Source: Clostridioides difficile_A | GTDB lineage: Bacteria > Bacillota > Clostridia > Peptostreptococcales > Peptostreptococcaceae | DNA length: 64,000 bases | Direction of reading: 5' to 3' | Assembly (NCBI GenBank): GCA_945909635.1 | Contig: OX246690.1 | Coordinates: 3,162,001-3,226,000, forward strand | In this document: in pieces, positions 1 through 9,455 of the stretch | Numbering within the stretch: the first letter of the stretch is position 1 | Layout: every line of letters begins with the position of its first letter | Notes under the pieces: model-generated | What the model was told of the DNA's origin: nothing | Databases searched by the model: none | Seen by the model: only the letters and a program-made list of their open reading frames with translations | Translations under genes and position numbers: made by a program

Positions 1-611
1 AAGAAGGAGAAAAAATAGGCGATATTTTAAATTATATGCTATCAGGTTTTACTATCGATACTGGATTTGCCTATGCTGACAAGCTATTAAATCGTGGGGG
101 AATCATGAGCATGGCTGAAACCGTTTTACTAGTCTTTGTAGTTTTTGTTATTGCTGGTATTCTCCAAAAAACTGGTTTCTTAGAGGTACTACTTCAGCCT
201 ATGATAACTAAAATAGGAAAATCTAGAACTAAATTGGTTGGGTCTACCTTTATAGTAAGTTACTTTGCAAATGCATTTAGCTCATCAATGATGTTTACTT
301 CAGTATTTGTTGGAACTTTAATGTCACCAATATACAAAGAGTTTAGATTAAAACCACAGAATCTATCTAGAATTATAGAAGATACAGCCACACTTGGTGG
401 ACCATTAATACCTTGGAATTCAAATGCTGTTTTCTGTGCCCAAACTCTTGGTGTAAGTCCACTAGAATTTATACCATACTGTTTCTTAAGTTGGATTACT
501 CCTATAATTTCATTTATTTATGGTGTAACTGGCTTTACTATGCTTACATATACAGATGATGAAATTGAAGAATTAGAGATATTTGACATTGCCCAGAGAA
601 GAGTTGATTAA
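1..611 (+). CDS. Na+/H+ antiporter, NhaC family (C-terminal part)
   Basis: The frame is open from base 3 to a TAA at 609-611, so the gene starts before the window and only about 200 C-terminal residues are visible. The visible part is a polytopic membrane protein with several hydrophobic segments and conserved-looking stretches such as TATLGGPLIPWNSN and SYFANAFSSSMMFTS, which resemble the C-terminal half of NhaC sodium/proton antiporters. It would exchange Na+ for H+ at the cytoplasmic membrane. The tail is acidic (DDEIEELE). Family assignment is by recalled similarity; the ion and the N-terminal half cannot be checked here. The next gene begins two bases after its stop, so the two are probably co-transcribed. 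Confidence 0.75.
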   Translation, partial: EGEKIGDILNYMLSGFTIDTGFAYADKLLNRGGIMSMAETVLLVFVVFVIAGILQKTGFLEVLLQPMITKIGKSRTKLVGSTFIVSYFANAFSSSMMFTSVFVGTLMSPIYKEFRLKPQNLSRIIEDTATLGGPLIPWNSNAVFCAQTLGVSPLEFIPYCFLSWITPIISFIYGVTGFTMLTYTDDEIEELEIFDIAQRRVD

Positions 612-613
612 GT

Positions 614-883
614 ATGAACTTTGAATACTATTACTTAATTCAAGATATTACAGGTATATTATTGGCATTTGTAGGGCTTAGAATGTCTTTCCTAGGATTT
701 AGAATACTTTCAATAAAAGGTATTTCTATAAATTCGCTTTTAATTCTAATTAAATATTGTTTATTTACTATAGCAGGATTAAATTTATTGATATCTAAGT
801 TTGGAATTATTCACTGGATTTTAAGTATTTGTATGATAGCAATATCAATAATAATTAATCCTAGAATTAAGGCATCCAAATAG
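614..883 (+). CDS. Small membrane protein of unknown function
   Basis: This 89-residue protein has three predicted membrane segments (roughly residues 8-32, 39-60 and 65-83) and a short basic tail. I do not recognise a family. Its ATG lies two bases after the antiporter stop codon, so translation is likely coupled, and the two genes share a strong terminator downstream (913-949). A role as an accessory or stabilising subunit of the antiporter is conceivable from position alone; nothing in the sequence shows it. Confidence 0.6.
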   Translation: MNFEYYYLIQDITGILLAFVGLRMSFLGFRILSIKGISINSLLILIKYCLFTIAGLNLLISKFGIIHWILSICMIAISIIINPRIKASK

Positions 884-912
884 AAATAACCACAAAGCTT
901 AAAATTTTATAA

Positions 913-949
913 AAAAGAAACTGCTTCATATATTAAAGCAGTTTCTTTT
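913..949. terminator. Bidirectional terminator between antiporter unit and cwp14
   Basis: A perfect 14-bp inverted repeat (913-926 and 936-949, core AAACTGCTT/AAGCAGTTT) with a 9-base loop ends in T-runs on both strands. It serves the plus-strand pair ending at 883 and the minus-strand cwp14 ending at 964. Confidence 0.85.
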
Positions 950-963
950 ACTATTATTTATAA

Positions 964-2391
964 TTAAATAACTGGTGTATCAGATAAATAATCATTACTT
1001 ACATAACCATATCCATCACTATATTTTATTTTTACCCATCCAGTAGCAAACATTTCTATTGTTTCTACTTTACTTCCATATGAAAGATGTCCTATTTTTT
1101 CATCTTCTGTACTTGGTCCTTTTCTAACATTAAGACCGTCTTTTTCTTTTACATACTTTATTTTTACATTTTCATTACTACTATCAGGCTTATTATTTGT
1201 CAGATAAGACCCACTAACATACCCAATATCTTCATTGTATTTTATTTTTACCCATCCTGTTTTTAATACTTCTAAAACTTCTACTTCATCACCATTATTT
1301 AAATATCCTATAACAGAAGCTTCTATTGTAGCATCACTTCTTATATTCACCTTATCTGTATTAGTTACATACATTACTTTCTTATTAGTACTATTTGTTT
1401 GTAACTCTTTTAATTCTTTAAATGCACTCTCATTCCCTCCACTACCAACTTGAGTTATAGAGGTAGCACTTTTATTTGAAAATACACTCTTTTGTGTTGT
1501 ACTTAATTGTTCCCCTACTATAAGTACAGGAGAATCTTCTTTTGATGCCAGCACTCCTACTGCTAGAGCATCTATAAGTTGATTTTGCTTTTTCATTCCA
1601 TCTTTGGCTACAAATACATTATTTAATTTATTGGATGTATAAAACTTTTCTATTACTTTACCATTAGTTTCATTTCTATTTGCTCCACCTATTCTTTCAG
1701 AATTAGGTAAGCTTTGTTTTATTTTATCTGATACAGCATTAGTAGAGCCTATTATGTATGATTTACTTATATTCTTAGATTCTATAAAATCTTTAAAGCT
1801 AGATATTCCAGATGAATCAGACACTGGAAGTATAACCATTCCATTAGTCGCAGCTACAGAAGCTATACTAACTGCATCAGCAAGACCTGTATATCCATTT
1901 ACTATAGCTATTTCTGATATATCTTTTAATTCCTCTATTTTTTTAGCTATACTCAAGGCTGTTTGGTATCTATCACTACCACCAACTCTATCAGTAGTTA
2001 GATTATTAGATTCTAACTGTTTTTGTACATCATTTGATACAGAACTAGATAGTCCAATTATATAAACTTTTTTAACTCCTAATCTCTTTAATTCTTTCTC
2101 AGTTTGTGAATTTAGATTGTTTTTTTCTGTCAATAGTATAGGAGCATTTTTTAATTTTGCAAATGGTGTTACAGACAATGCATCTACAATAGATTCACTA
2201 TTTACAACTACAGCCTCATTTGCACTACTCCATCCTTTTTTACTTACTTCAATAGCAGTTTGGTATCTATCCTGACCTACTAAAGTATTTTCCAATGTTG
2301 TTCTACTTATTTCATTTGCATGTGACACTGGTGATAAGCTTAAAACTAGAGATAAACACAATACGGATGATATTGATTTAGTTAATTTCAT
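964..2391 (-). CDS. cwp14: Cell wall binding protein with CWB2 repeats and two SH3 domains (Cwp14-like)
   Basis: The protein is a secreted surface protein of 475 residues. A signal peptide (residues 1-25, MKLTKSIS...VSHA) is followed by three tandem CWB2 (PF04122) modules over about residues 35-320, marked by QDRYQTA, GSDRYQTA and GANRNETN and by IVDALSVTPFAK-type segments. Two bacterial SH3 domains follow (about 335-395 and 408-470), each with the NVRKGPS/NIRSDAT and GWVKIKY signatures. CWB2 modules anchor C. difficile Cwp proteins to the wall polymer PS-II; SH3b domains often bind peptidoglycan. The start was set at 2391 because AGGGGGAG lies five bases upstream; an in-frame TTG/ATG extension to 2469 has no such site. 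The CWB2-SH3 order matches what I recall of Cwp14. No catalytic domain is visible. Confidence 0.85.
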   Translation of the reverse strand: MKLTKSISSVLCLSLVLSLSPVSHANEISRTTLENTLVGQDRYQTAIEVSKKGWSSANEAVVVNSESIVDALSVTPFAKLKNAPILLTEKNNLNSQTEKELKRLGVKKVYIIGLSSSVSNDVQKQLESNNLTTDRVGGSDRYQTALSIAKKIEELKDISEIAIVNGYTGLADAVSIASVAATNGMVILPVSDSSGISSFKDFIESKNISKSYIIGSTNAVSDKIKQSLPNSERIGGANRNETNGKVIEKFYTSNKLNNVFVAKDGMKKQNQLIDALAVGVLASKEDSPVLIVGEQLSTTQKSVFSNKSATSITQVGSGGNESAFKELKELQTNSTNKKVMYVTNTDKVNIRSDATIEASVIGYLNNGDEVEVLEVLKTGWVKIKYNEDIGYVSGSYLTNNKPDSSNENVKIKYVKEKDGLNVRKGPSTEDEKIGHLSYGSKVETIEMFATGWVKIKYSDGYGYVSNDYLSDTPVI

Positions 2392-2794
2392 CTTAACTCC
2401 CCCTAAAATTATAGTATCTAAATTTTTCCTATTTAAAATAGTATAACATAATAATTTAGCTAATATCATTACTCTAAGATATTAAATAATATAAATAAAA
2501 TTTTATTTTTAGTATATCTTAACTTCTATAATAATTTTTTACCTTGCTTGATATACAATTTATTTCTCAGATATATTTTTATATAATTAAAATTTTCAGC
2601 ATTATTTCTTTAATTAATTATATATTGGACTCATTTTTTTTAATTAGATTATGTATAATACATAAATAACTATGTGATTAACTTTTTGATATACTATAGT
2701 TTATTATACAAGCTTTATATTATAATGTATAATATATAGTTAATTATCAAATTGATATAACTCAAGTCATATTAAAAGAGGTGTATTTTATATT
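2392..2794. other. Divergent intergenic region, cwp14 / lysR
   Basis: About 400 bases of very AT-rich DNA between two divergently transcribed genes. It should contain both promoters; several TATAAT-like hexamers are present (for example 2721-2726 on the plus strand), but none has a convincing -35 partner. No ORF, riboswitch or strong hairpin is seen. Confidence 0.5.
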
Positions 2795-3664
2795 ATGGAT
2801 TTATTGCATCTTAAGTACTTTCAAACAGTTGCTAGAATGGAACACATAACAAAAGCATCACAAAAACTAAATATAGCACAACCAGCTTTAAGTAAGACCA
2901 TATCTTCTTTAGAAAGAGAACTTGGAGTCAAGTTGTTTGATAGAAAAGGAAGATATATTGTATTAAATGAATATGGAAAATTATTTTTAAAAAGAGTGGA
3001 TAGTATTTTAGATTTGGTAGAAATGTCAAAAAAGGAATTACGAGATACTTCTTTAGAGAACTCAGGAGAAGTAAAAATATTAGCTACTGCAGCAGCTAAT
3101 GTACTACCTTCACTTTTAAGTAATTTTAGAAAACTATATCCTAACATTACTTTTAATGTCTCACATACTCTGCCATCTTCTTACAAGAAAAGTGATTTTG
3201 ATTTGTATATATCTTCTTCATTTACAAAAATAAATTCAGAAAATAATATAACCTTAACTTGTGAAGAGATATTACTAGGTATTTCAATTAACCACAACTT
3301 ATCTTTAAAAGATGAAGTCTACCTAAGTGAAGTTTCTGATGAAAACTTCATAGTTATAACTAAGGGTGAGAACTATAGAGAAATAATAGATATACTATGT
3401 GAATCTGCTAATTTTAAACCAAAAATAGCCTTTGAATGCGATTCACCATATACAATCTATGCACTCATAAAATCACTTCAAGGTGTTGGATTTATATGTG
3501 GAAAATCATGGGGATTATCTAAAGACCCAGAAATTAAACTATTACATATAAAAGATATTGAATTTAAAAGATACTTAAATCTATCATGGTTTAATGAAAA
3601 TTACACATCTAAAGCTGTGTTATTATTTAAAGACTTTCTTATTAACTATTTTAAAAATCTTTAA
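2795..3664 (+). CDS. LysR family transcriptional regulator
   Basis: This 289-residue protein has a typical LysR N-terminal winged helix-turn-helix (about residues 1-60: LLHLKYFQTVARMEHITKASQKLNIAQPALSK and LEREL G-V-KLFDR signatures) and a C-terminal effector-binding region of the periplasmic-binding-protein fold (about 90-285). It would bind DNA as an oligomer and respond to an unknown small molecule. An AGAGGTG ribosome site precedes the ATG by about 11 bases. It is divergent from cwp14 and lies 62 bases upstream of a TIGR04076-type gene; LysR proteins often control an adjacent divergent gene, so either could be a target, but no palindromic T-N11-A site was confirmed. Confidence 0.9.
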   Translation: MDLLHLKYFQTVARMEHITKASQKLNIAQPALSKTISSLERELGVKLFDRKGRYIVLNEYGKLFLKRVDSILDLVEMSKKELRDTSLENSGEVKILATAAANVLPSLLSNFRKLYPNITFNVSHTLPSSYKKSDFDLYISSSFTKINSENNITLTCEEILLGISINHNLSLKDEVYLSEVSDENFIVITKGENYREIIDILCESANFKPKIAFECDSPYTIYALIKSLQGVGFICGKSWGLSKDPEIKLLHIKDIEFKRYLNLSWFNENYTSKAVLLFKDFLINYFKNL

Positions 3665-3726
3665 ATAAAATCTATAATTATAGTCTTTTTATATTAAATA
3701 AAAATACAAGGGGGATGTATAAAAAT

Positions 3727-3993
3727 ATGGCTAGAAGACCAAAGATAAAGATAAGCTTAATAGATAAAAAAGAAAAAGGTGCTTGTCATTATGGACATAA
3801 GATTGGAGATTCATTTGATTTTGATACAGAAAGAGGAAAATTATGTCCAATGGCATTACATGTAGCTTTTCCTTATATTGACATTCTAAGATATGGTGGA
3901 AGCATACCTGGTGAGGAAAATAAAAACGAATGTGTATTTTGTTGCCCAGATGCCAAAATTATAAATATATTTAAAATAGAAAAAATAGATTAA
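3727..3993 (+). CDS. Conserved cysteine-containing protein, TIGR04076-type
   Basis: This small soluble protein of 88 residues has conserved-looking elements GACHYGHKIGDSFDF, KLCPMALHVAFPYIDILRYGG and a C-terminal CVFCCPD motif. These resemble the uncharacterised TIGR04076 family, often found in anaerobes. The cysteines and histidine suggest metal or cofactor binding, but this is inference. The start at 3727 was chosen because AAGGGGG ends about 12 bases before it; the alternative ATG at 3715 abuts that site too closely. It follows the LysR gene in the same direction. Confidence 0.7.
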   Translation: MARRPKIKISLIDKKEKGACHYGHKIGDSFDFDTERGKLCPMALHVAFPYIDILRYGGSIPGEENKNECVFCCPDAKIINIFKIEKID

Positions 3994-3995
3994 CT

Positions 3996-4037
3996 AAAAA
4001 AGTCTGAATATAAATATGCTTTATATCCAGACTTTTT
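3996..4037. terminator. Bidirectional terminator
   Basis: An inverted repeat of about 17 bp (AAAAAGTCTG...CAGACTTTTT) with one mismatch and a short loop lies between the plus-strand gene ending at 3993 and minus-strand aspS ending at 4064. T-runs occur on both sides. Confidence 0.85.
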
Positions 4038-4063
4038 ACATTTTAATTTCTTATAACTATATA

Positions 4064-5851
4064 TTATTCGTTGTCTTTTATATCAACTTTTATACTTAAT
4101 TCTTCTAATTGCTCATCTTCTGCTAATGTTGGAGCATTTGTCATAGGACAAACAGCATTTTGATTTTTAGGGAATGCAATAACCTCTCTTATATTGTCAG
4201 CTCCTGCAAGTAACATAACAAGTCTATCAAGACCAAAAGCTAAACCAGCATGAGGAGGAGTTCCATATTTAAATGCTTCTAATAAGTATCCAAACTTCTC
4301 ATTAGCTCTTTCTTCTGTAAAACCAAGTGCTTTAAACATTTTTGATTGTACATCAGAATTTGATATTCTAACACTTCCTCCACCTATCTCATAACCATTC
4401 AATACGATGTCATAAGCTTTAGCTCTTAAAGATGCTTTATCACCTTCTTCTAACTTGTCTAAGTCTTCATCCATAGGTGATGTAAATGGGTGATGCATTG
4501 CTGAGAATTTTCCTGTTTCTTCATCTTCTTCAAAAACAGGGAATTCAGTTACCCATAATAGATTATATACATTTTTATCTAACATGTTAAGTCTATTAGC
4601 TACTTCAAGTCTAACTTGTCCTAAAGCATCAAATACTACTGAGTTTTTATCAGCTACAAATAAAAGCAAATCTCCTGCTTCAGCATTCATTCTTGTAAGT
4701 ATAGCATTCATTTCTTCTTCATTAAAGAATTTTGCTATTGGAGAAGTTACTCCTTCTTGTCCTACTTTCATCCAAGCAAGACCTTTTGCTCTATATGTTT
4801 TAGCATGTTCCTCTAATGATGATATTTGCTTTCTAGTAAAATCATCAGCTTTACCCTTTACATTTATACCTCTAACACTTTTACCTGGCTGTGTAGCATC
4901 TGCAAACACTTTGAACCCACAGTTACAAACAACATCAGATATATCTGTTAATTCATATCCAAATCTAGTGTCTGGCTTATCTGAACCATATCTAGACATA
5001 GCTTCTGCATAAGTCATCTTAGGAAGTGGAAGTGTTAATTCTACATCTAAAACTTCTTTAAATATAGCTTCAAGCAATCCTTCAATCATATTCATAACAT
5101 CTTCTTGCTCAACAAAAGACATTTCACAGTCTATTTGTGTAAACTCTGGCTGTCTATCTGCTCTTAAATCTTCATCTCTAAAACATTTAACTATTTGGAA
5201 ATATCTATCCATACCACTTACCATTAATAACTGTTTATATAATTGTGGTGATTGTGGTAATGCATAAAATTTACCTGGATTAACTCTACTTGGTACAAGG
5301 TAATCTCTTGCTCCTTCTGGAGTTGGTGCAATTAAAAATGGTGTTTCTATTTCGCAAAATCTATTATTCGATAAGTAATTTCTTGTAATATTCATTACTT
5401 TATGTCTTAATTTTAAGTTTCTTTGCATAGATGCTTTTCTTAAATCTAAGTATCTATATTTTAATCTTAATGCTTCTGAAACATCATCATCATCTTTTAT
5501 ATAAATAGGTGGAGTTTCTGACTTGTTTAAGATTCTAAGTTCAGTGGCAAATATTTCTATATCTCCAGTTGGCATATTAGGATTTTTAGATTGTCTTTCG
5601 CATACTTTTCCTTTTGCAGCTATTACAAATTCAGCTCCTAATTTTTCAGCTTTTTCAAAAGCTTCTTTATCTACATCTGTATCAAAAACTATTTGACATA
5701 ATCCACTTGTATCTCTTAAATCAACAAATACAAGACTACCTAAGTTTCTTTTTTTCTGTACCCATCCCATAAGTACAACTTCTTCATTTATGTTCTTTTC
5801 TCTCAACTCTCCACAGTAGTGAGTTCTCTTTAGACCCTTTAAAGTTTCCAA
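4064..5851 (-). CDS. aspS: Aspartyl-tRNA synthetase
   Basis: This 595-residue enzyme charges tRNA-Asp with aspartate using ATP. It is a bacterial-type class II enzyme: an N-terminal OB-fold anticodon-binding domain (about 15-105), a catalytic core with motif 2 (FRDEDLRADRQPEFTQ) and motif 3 (GLAFGLDRLVM), and the inserted GAD domain (about 290-400). Length matches the bacterial family. The start codon is TTG, supported by GGAGG eight bases upstream. It is the last gene of the operon, 73 bases after hisS, and is followed by a bidirectional terminator. Whether it is discriminating or also charges Asn-tRNA cannot be told here. Confidence 0.97.
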   Translation of the reverse strand: METLKGLKRTHYCGELREKNINEEVVLMGWVQKKRNLGSLVFVDLRDTSGLCQIVFDTDVDKEAFEKAEKLGAEFVIAAKGKVCERQSKNPNMPTGDIEIFATELRILNKSETPPIYIKDDDDVSEALRLKYRYLDLRKASMQRNLKLRHKVMNITRNYLSNNRFCEIETPFLIAPTPEGARDYLVPSRVNPGKFYALPQSPQLYKQLLMVSGMDRYFQIVKCFRDEDLRADRQPEFTQIDCEMSFVEQEDVMNMIEGLLEAIFKEVLDVELTLPLPKMTYAEAMSRYGSDKPDTRFGYELTDISDVVCNCGFKVFADATQPGKSVRGINVKGKADDFTRKQISSLEEHAKTYRAKGLAWMKVGQEGVTSPIAKFFNEEEMNAILTRMNAEAGDLLLFVADKNSVVFDALGQVRLEVANRLNMLDKNVYNLLWVTEFPVFEEDEETGKFSAMHHPFTSPMDEDLDKLEEGDKASLRAKAYDIVLNGYEIGGGSVRISNSDVQSKMFKALGFTEERANEKFGYLLEAFKYGTPPHAGLAFGLDRLVMLLAGADNIREVIAFPKNQNAVCPMTNAPTLAEDEQLEELSIKVDIKDNE

Positions 5852-5924
5852 GATACTACCTCCATTTTATTTAATTTTAATGCTATATTATTATCTAATA
5901 TGCAAAACATCATACTTTCTTATT

Positions 5925-7187
5925 TTACAGCTTTTGTTTTAATTCTTCAACTAATGTACTTAATTTTACAGTAATTTGCTCTGATGTTTTCATATTTTTT
6001 AATGTTGCAGTATCATTTTTAAGCTCATCATCGCCAATTACTATTGTAAATTTAGAATTTATCTTATCTGAATATTTAAATTGTGCTTTGACACTTCTCT
6101 CTATATGGTCTTTATCTGCACTTATATGATTTTTTCTCAATTCTTTTAATAGGTTAAAGCTTTTTGTATTTGCTTCTTCTCCTATTGTTACTATAAATAT
6201 GTCTGTATACTGTGGATTTTCTATTTCAATACCATTGTTTTCAAGTGTAAGTAAAAGTCTTTCAATTCCTAATCCAAATCCAATCCCACTTATACCTTTT
6301 GGTCCTCCTAGTTGCTCAACAAGACCATCATATCTACCTCCACCACATACAGTACTTTGCGCTCCTATATCATTAGATATAATTTCAAAGGCAGTTTTTC
6401 TGTAATAGTCTAGTCCTCTAACTATTGTTTTATCAACTACAAAGTTTATATCCATTTCATTTAAATATTCTTGTAATTTCGCAAAGTGAGTCTTGCAATC
6501 ATCACATAAATGGTCTGCAATAAATGGTATATCCTTAATATTTTCCTTACATGTAGGATTTTTGCAATCTATAACCCTCATTGGATTTTTTTCTCTTCTT
6601 TCATTACAAGTTTCGCATAATACATCTGCTTTTGAATCAAGATATTCTTTTAATAAAGCATTGTATTCTTTTCTACAAACTGGACAACCAACTGAATTTA
6701 TGCTTACTATTAAATCCTTTAGCCCAACTTCATTAAAAAATTGAACAGCTAATGCTATTATTTCAGCATCCATTGAAGGAGTGTCACTTCCAAGTGCTTC
6801 TATACCAAATTGATGAAATTGTCTTTGTCTTCCAGCTTGAGGTCTTTCGTATCTAAAACAAGGTGTAACATAAAATAACTTAGTTGGCTGAGTATCTGCA
6901 TACAATTTATTTTCTATAAATGCCCTTACTACACCTGCTGTTCCCTCTGGCTTTAATGTAATTTCTCTGTCTCCTTTATCTTTAAAAGAATACATTTCTT
7001 TTTGAACTATATCTGTAGTATCTCCAACACTTCTTTTAAAAAGTTCTGTATGTTCAAATATAGGTGTTACCATTTCTTCATATCCATATAAAGCACATAT
7101 TTCTCTAAATTTATTTTCTACATAACTCCATTTATAAGCCTCTTTTGGAGTTATGTCTTTAGTTCCTCTAGGAGCTTTAGTCAACAT
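5925..7187 (-). CDS. hisS: Histidyl-tRNA synthetase
   Basis: This 420-residue class II synthetase charges tRNA-His. Visible signatures include TLKPEGTAGVVRAF, CFRYERPQAGRQRQFHQFG (motif 2), VRGLDYY, GGGRYDGL (histidine-binding loops) and GIGFGLGIERL (motif 3), followed by a C-terminal anticodon-binding domain (about 330-420). A CXXC-rich insert (CPVCRKEY, CETC, CDDC) sits around residues 170-235. The ATG at 7187 has GAGG nine bases upstream and overlaps the end of hemZ by 11 bases, so the two are translationally linked. Confidence 0.97.
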   Translation of the reverse strand: MLTKAPRGTKDITPKEAYKWSYVENKFREICALYGYEEMVTPIFEHTELFKRSVGDTTDIVQKEMYSFKDKGDREITLKPEGTAGVVRAFIENKLYADTQPTKLFYVTPCFRYERPQAGRQRQFHQFGIEALGSDTPSMDAEIIALAVQFFNEVGLKDLIVSINSVGCPVCRKEYNALLKEYLDSKADVLCETCNERREKNPMRVIDCKNPTCKENIKDIPFIADHLCDDCKTHFAKLQEYLNEMDINFVVDKTIVRGLDYYRKTAFEIISNDIGAQSTVCGGGRYDGLVEQLGGPKGISGIGFGLGIERLLLTLENNGIEIENPQYTDIFIVTIGEEANTKSFNLLKELRKNHISADKDHIERSVKAQFKYSDKINSKFTIVIGDDELKNDTATLKNMKTSEQITVKLSTLVEELKQKL

Positions 7188-8736
7188 TTTTATATACCTC
7201 TTCTTTCTTCCTTTTTATCATTTCATCTACTCTTGCAATGTATTGTTCAACGTTTTTTACATTTTCTACTCTTTCAATTCTATCTTCATCTACATAAACA
7301 AATTTTGATATAGCACCTGCACCTAATGCATAGTTACTTTGCTTTTCCTCCATAATTTGTATATTATAAATGCACTCATATCCTTCTTTAGCATAACCTA
7401 TATTTTCTAAATTGCCTAACATATGTTTTTGTCTGTACATATAATATGGGTTTAATCCCATATCTTTTGCATACTTCATTGATAAATCTATCATTTTTAC
7501 CATTTCTTCATACTGTGTTAGGTGTTCTTTATACATATCCATATTTATATTCAAGTTAGATGCCCTCTTTATAGCTAATGTGTGAACTGTAAGACTTTCA
7601 GGCGAAAGTTTTTTTATTTCTTCCAATGTATTCCTTACCATATTTAAGTCCTCATCTATAAGACCTAAAATTATATCCATGTTTATATTATCAAATCCCA
7701 TTCTACGAGCCATATTAAAGCAGTCTACTAAGTCAGAAACCTTGTGTTCTCTTCCAATTTTAACTAAAGTCTCATCATTCATAGTCTGAGGATTTATGCT
7801 AATTCTACTTACATTGTGTTTTTTTAATACTTTTAATTTTTGCTCTGTAATGGTATCTGGTCTACCTGCTTCTACAGTGAATTCCTTGATTTTAGTTAAA
7901 TCTAATTCACTAAACAATGAATTTATAAGCAAATCTAACTCTTCCTCATCCAATGTAGTAGGAGTTCCTCCACCAATATATAAAGTTTCAATTTCTTTAT
8001 TAGTATCCTTAATAAGCTTGGCAAATCCCTTGATTTCTTCAATCAATTTATAAACATATTCTCTTTTCAAATGCCCAAATTGCTTTAATGAGTTTGAAGG
8101 AAATGAACAATATACACATCTAGTTGGACAAAATGGAATACTTACATAAAGAGAAATTTTATTTTTATCTATAGGATACATAAATACTCGCTCTCTTTTG
8201 GCTATTTCAAGAGCTAAATCTATTTTCTCATCTATTATAAAATAATTATCTTTTAGAATGGTTCTTATGCTATTATCATCTAGCTTTTTATCCATTAGAT
8301 TGTGGACAATTTTGACTGGTCTAATACCAGTCAAAATTCCCCATGGAACATAAGAATTAAATATTTGCTTAAGCACTATAAACATGCTTTTTTTGATGCT
8401 TTCTTTACATAGTTTTTTAAAGTTTCTCTTACTTTCATTATCTAACTTATTCAAAAACTCTTCAATTGATTTGCTATTATCAAATCCATTTAAAAATTCA
8501 AGATTTATATTTTCTATATTTTGTATTGATTCATACTTCAAGTTTTCATCTTCATAATACTCAGTACTTGAAAACAAGACTCCATTTTCATAAATCAACC
8601 TATTTATTAAATACATTGACTCCATGTTATTACCACATTTATCAGAGTCATTAAATTTAAATTCATTAGTAAACAATTTTATAAGTTCTGCTACTTCATA
8701 CTTATAATCATGTCCTTTTAAAAAAACATATAACAT
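7177..8736 (-). CDS. hemZ: Coproporphyrinogen III dehydrogenase-like radical SAM protein HemZ
   Basis: This 519-residue radical SAM protein carries the cluster-binding motif CPTRCVYC, with GGGTPTTL and EAGRPD downstream, typical of the HemN/HemZ family that oxidatively decarboxylates coproporphyrinogen III without oxygen. The approximately 160-residue N-terminal extension before the radical SAM core is characteristic of HemZ. Whether it makes porphyrin here or has a related role (for example haem handling) is not decidable from sequence. The ATG at 8736 was chosen because AAGGAG lies eight bases upstream; a TTG one codon earlier is too close. It overlaps hisS. Confidence 0.85.
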   Translation of the reverse strand: MLYVFLKGHDYKYEVAELIKLFTNEFKFNDSDKCGNNMESMYLINRLIYENGVLFSSTEYYEDENLKYESIQNIENINLEFLNGFDNSKSIEEFLNKLDNESKRNFKKLCKESIKKSMFIVLKQIFNSYVPWGILTGIRPVKIVHNLMDKKLDDNSIRTILKDNYFIIDEKIDLALEIAKRERVFMYPIDKNKISLYVSIPFCPTRCVYCSFPSNSLKQFGHLKREYVYKLIEEIKGFAKLIKDTNKEIETLYIGGGTPTTLDEEELDLLINSLFSELDLTKIKEFTVEAGRPDTITEQKLKVLKKHNVSRISINPQTMNDETLVKIGREHKVSDLVDCFNMARRMGFDNINMDIILGLIDEDLNMVRNTLEEIKKLSPESLTVHTLAIKRASNLNINMDMYKEHLTQYEEMVKMIDLSMKYAKDMGLNPYYMYRQKHMLGNLENIGYAKEGYECIYNIQIMEEKQSNYALGAGAISKFVYVDEDRIERVENVKNVEQYIARVDEMIKRKKEEVYKNVD

Positions 8737-8826
8737 CAACTTAACTCCTTCTATTTAACAGTAGAAGAACTCCATCTCTAATACAGTTATTAAATATTTG
8801 ATACATTATTTAATACTAATATAAAA

Positions 8827-9441
8827 TTACATATAAGGATTTGTCTTCTTCTCAACCCCTAGAGTACTAGCTGGTCCATGACCAGGATATACTCTAATAG
8901 CATCTTCATATTTACATAATTTCTTAAGCGATTTTTCCATTTGATGAAAATCTCCACTATACAAATCAGTTCTACCAATACTTCCAGCAAATAAAGTATC
9001 TCCTGTAAACAATTCATCTTCAACTCTTATACACATACACCCTTGTGTGTGTCCTGGAGTGTGTAAGAAAGTCATTTTTAATTCACCAAGCTCAAGCTTG
9101 TCTTTATCATTTACATATATATCTGCATCAAACTCTTGTGCTCCACATCTCATTGTATAACTTAGATTTTTATTTTTATCATTTAATAATTCTTTTTCAT
9201 CAATATGTGCAACTACCTTAGCACCAGTTTTATCTTTAATATCTTTAACATATCCTATATGGTCTCCATGTCCATGAGTAAGAATTATATATTCGATATT
9301 TAATTCATTTTCTTTTACAAAACTTAGAGTATCTACTAAACTTCCACCTGGGTCTATAACTGCACATTTTTTAGTTTTTTCATCACCTAATACATAAGTA
9401 TTTACTCCAAAATAACTATCTACAAATTTTTTTATAACCAT
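8827..9441 (-). CDS. Metallo-beta-lactamase fold hydrolase, glyoxalase II-like
   Basis: This 204-residue cytoplasmic protein has the metallo-beta-lactamase metal ligands: THGHGDH (about 55-61), HTPGHTQG, TGDTLF and YPGHGP. That set and the compact size match the YcbL/glyoxalase-II-like group that hydrolyses thioesters such as S-lactoylglutathione or related compounds; the real substrate is unknown in an organism without glutathione. It lies in the operon between dtd (14 bases upstream) and hemZ (90 bases downstream). Confidence 0.8.
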   Translation of the reverse strand: MVIKKFVDSYFGVNTYVLGDEKTKKCAVIDPGGSLVDTLSFVKENELNIEYIILTHGHGDHIGYVKDIKDKTGAKVVAHIDEKELLNDKNKNLSYTMRCGAQEFDADIYVNDKDKLELGELKMTFLHTPGHTQGCMCIRVEDELFTGDTLFAGSIGRTDLYSGDFHQMEKSLKKLCKYEDAIRVYPGHGPASTLGVEKKTNPYM

Positions 9442-9455
9442 TAAAGTTTTCCCCC

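Noticed and set aside
5852..7200. Possible T-box leader for aspS or hisS.
   Set aside because: Both genes are internal to an operon; the 73 bases before aspS and the overlap before hisS leave no room for a T-box and no T-box sequence is seen.
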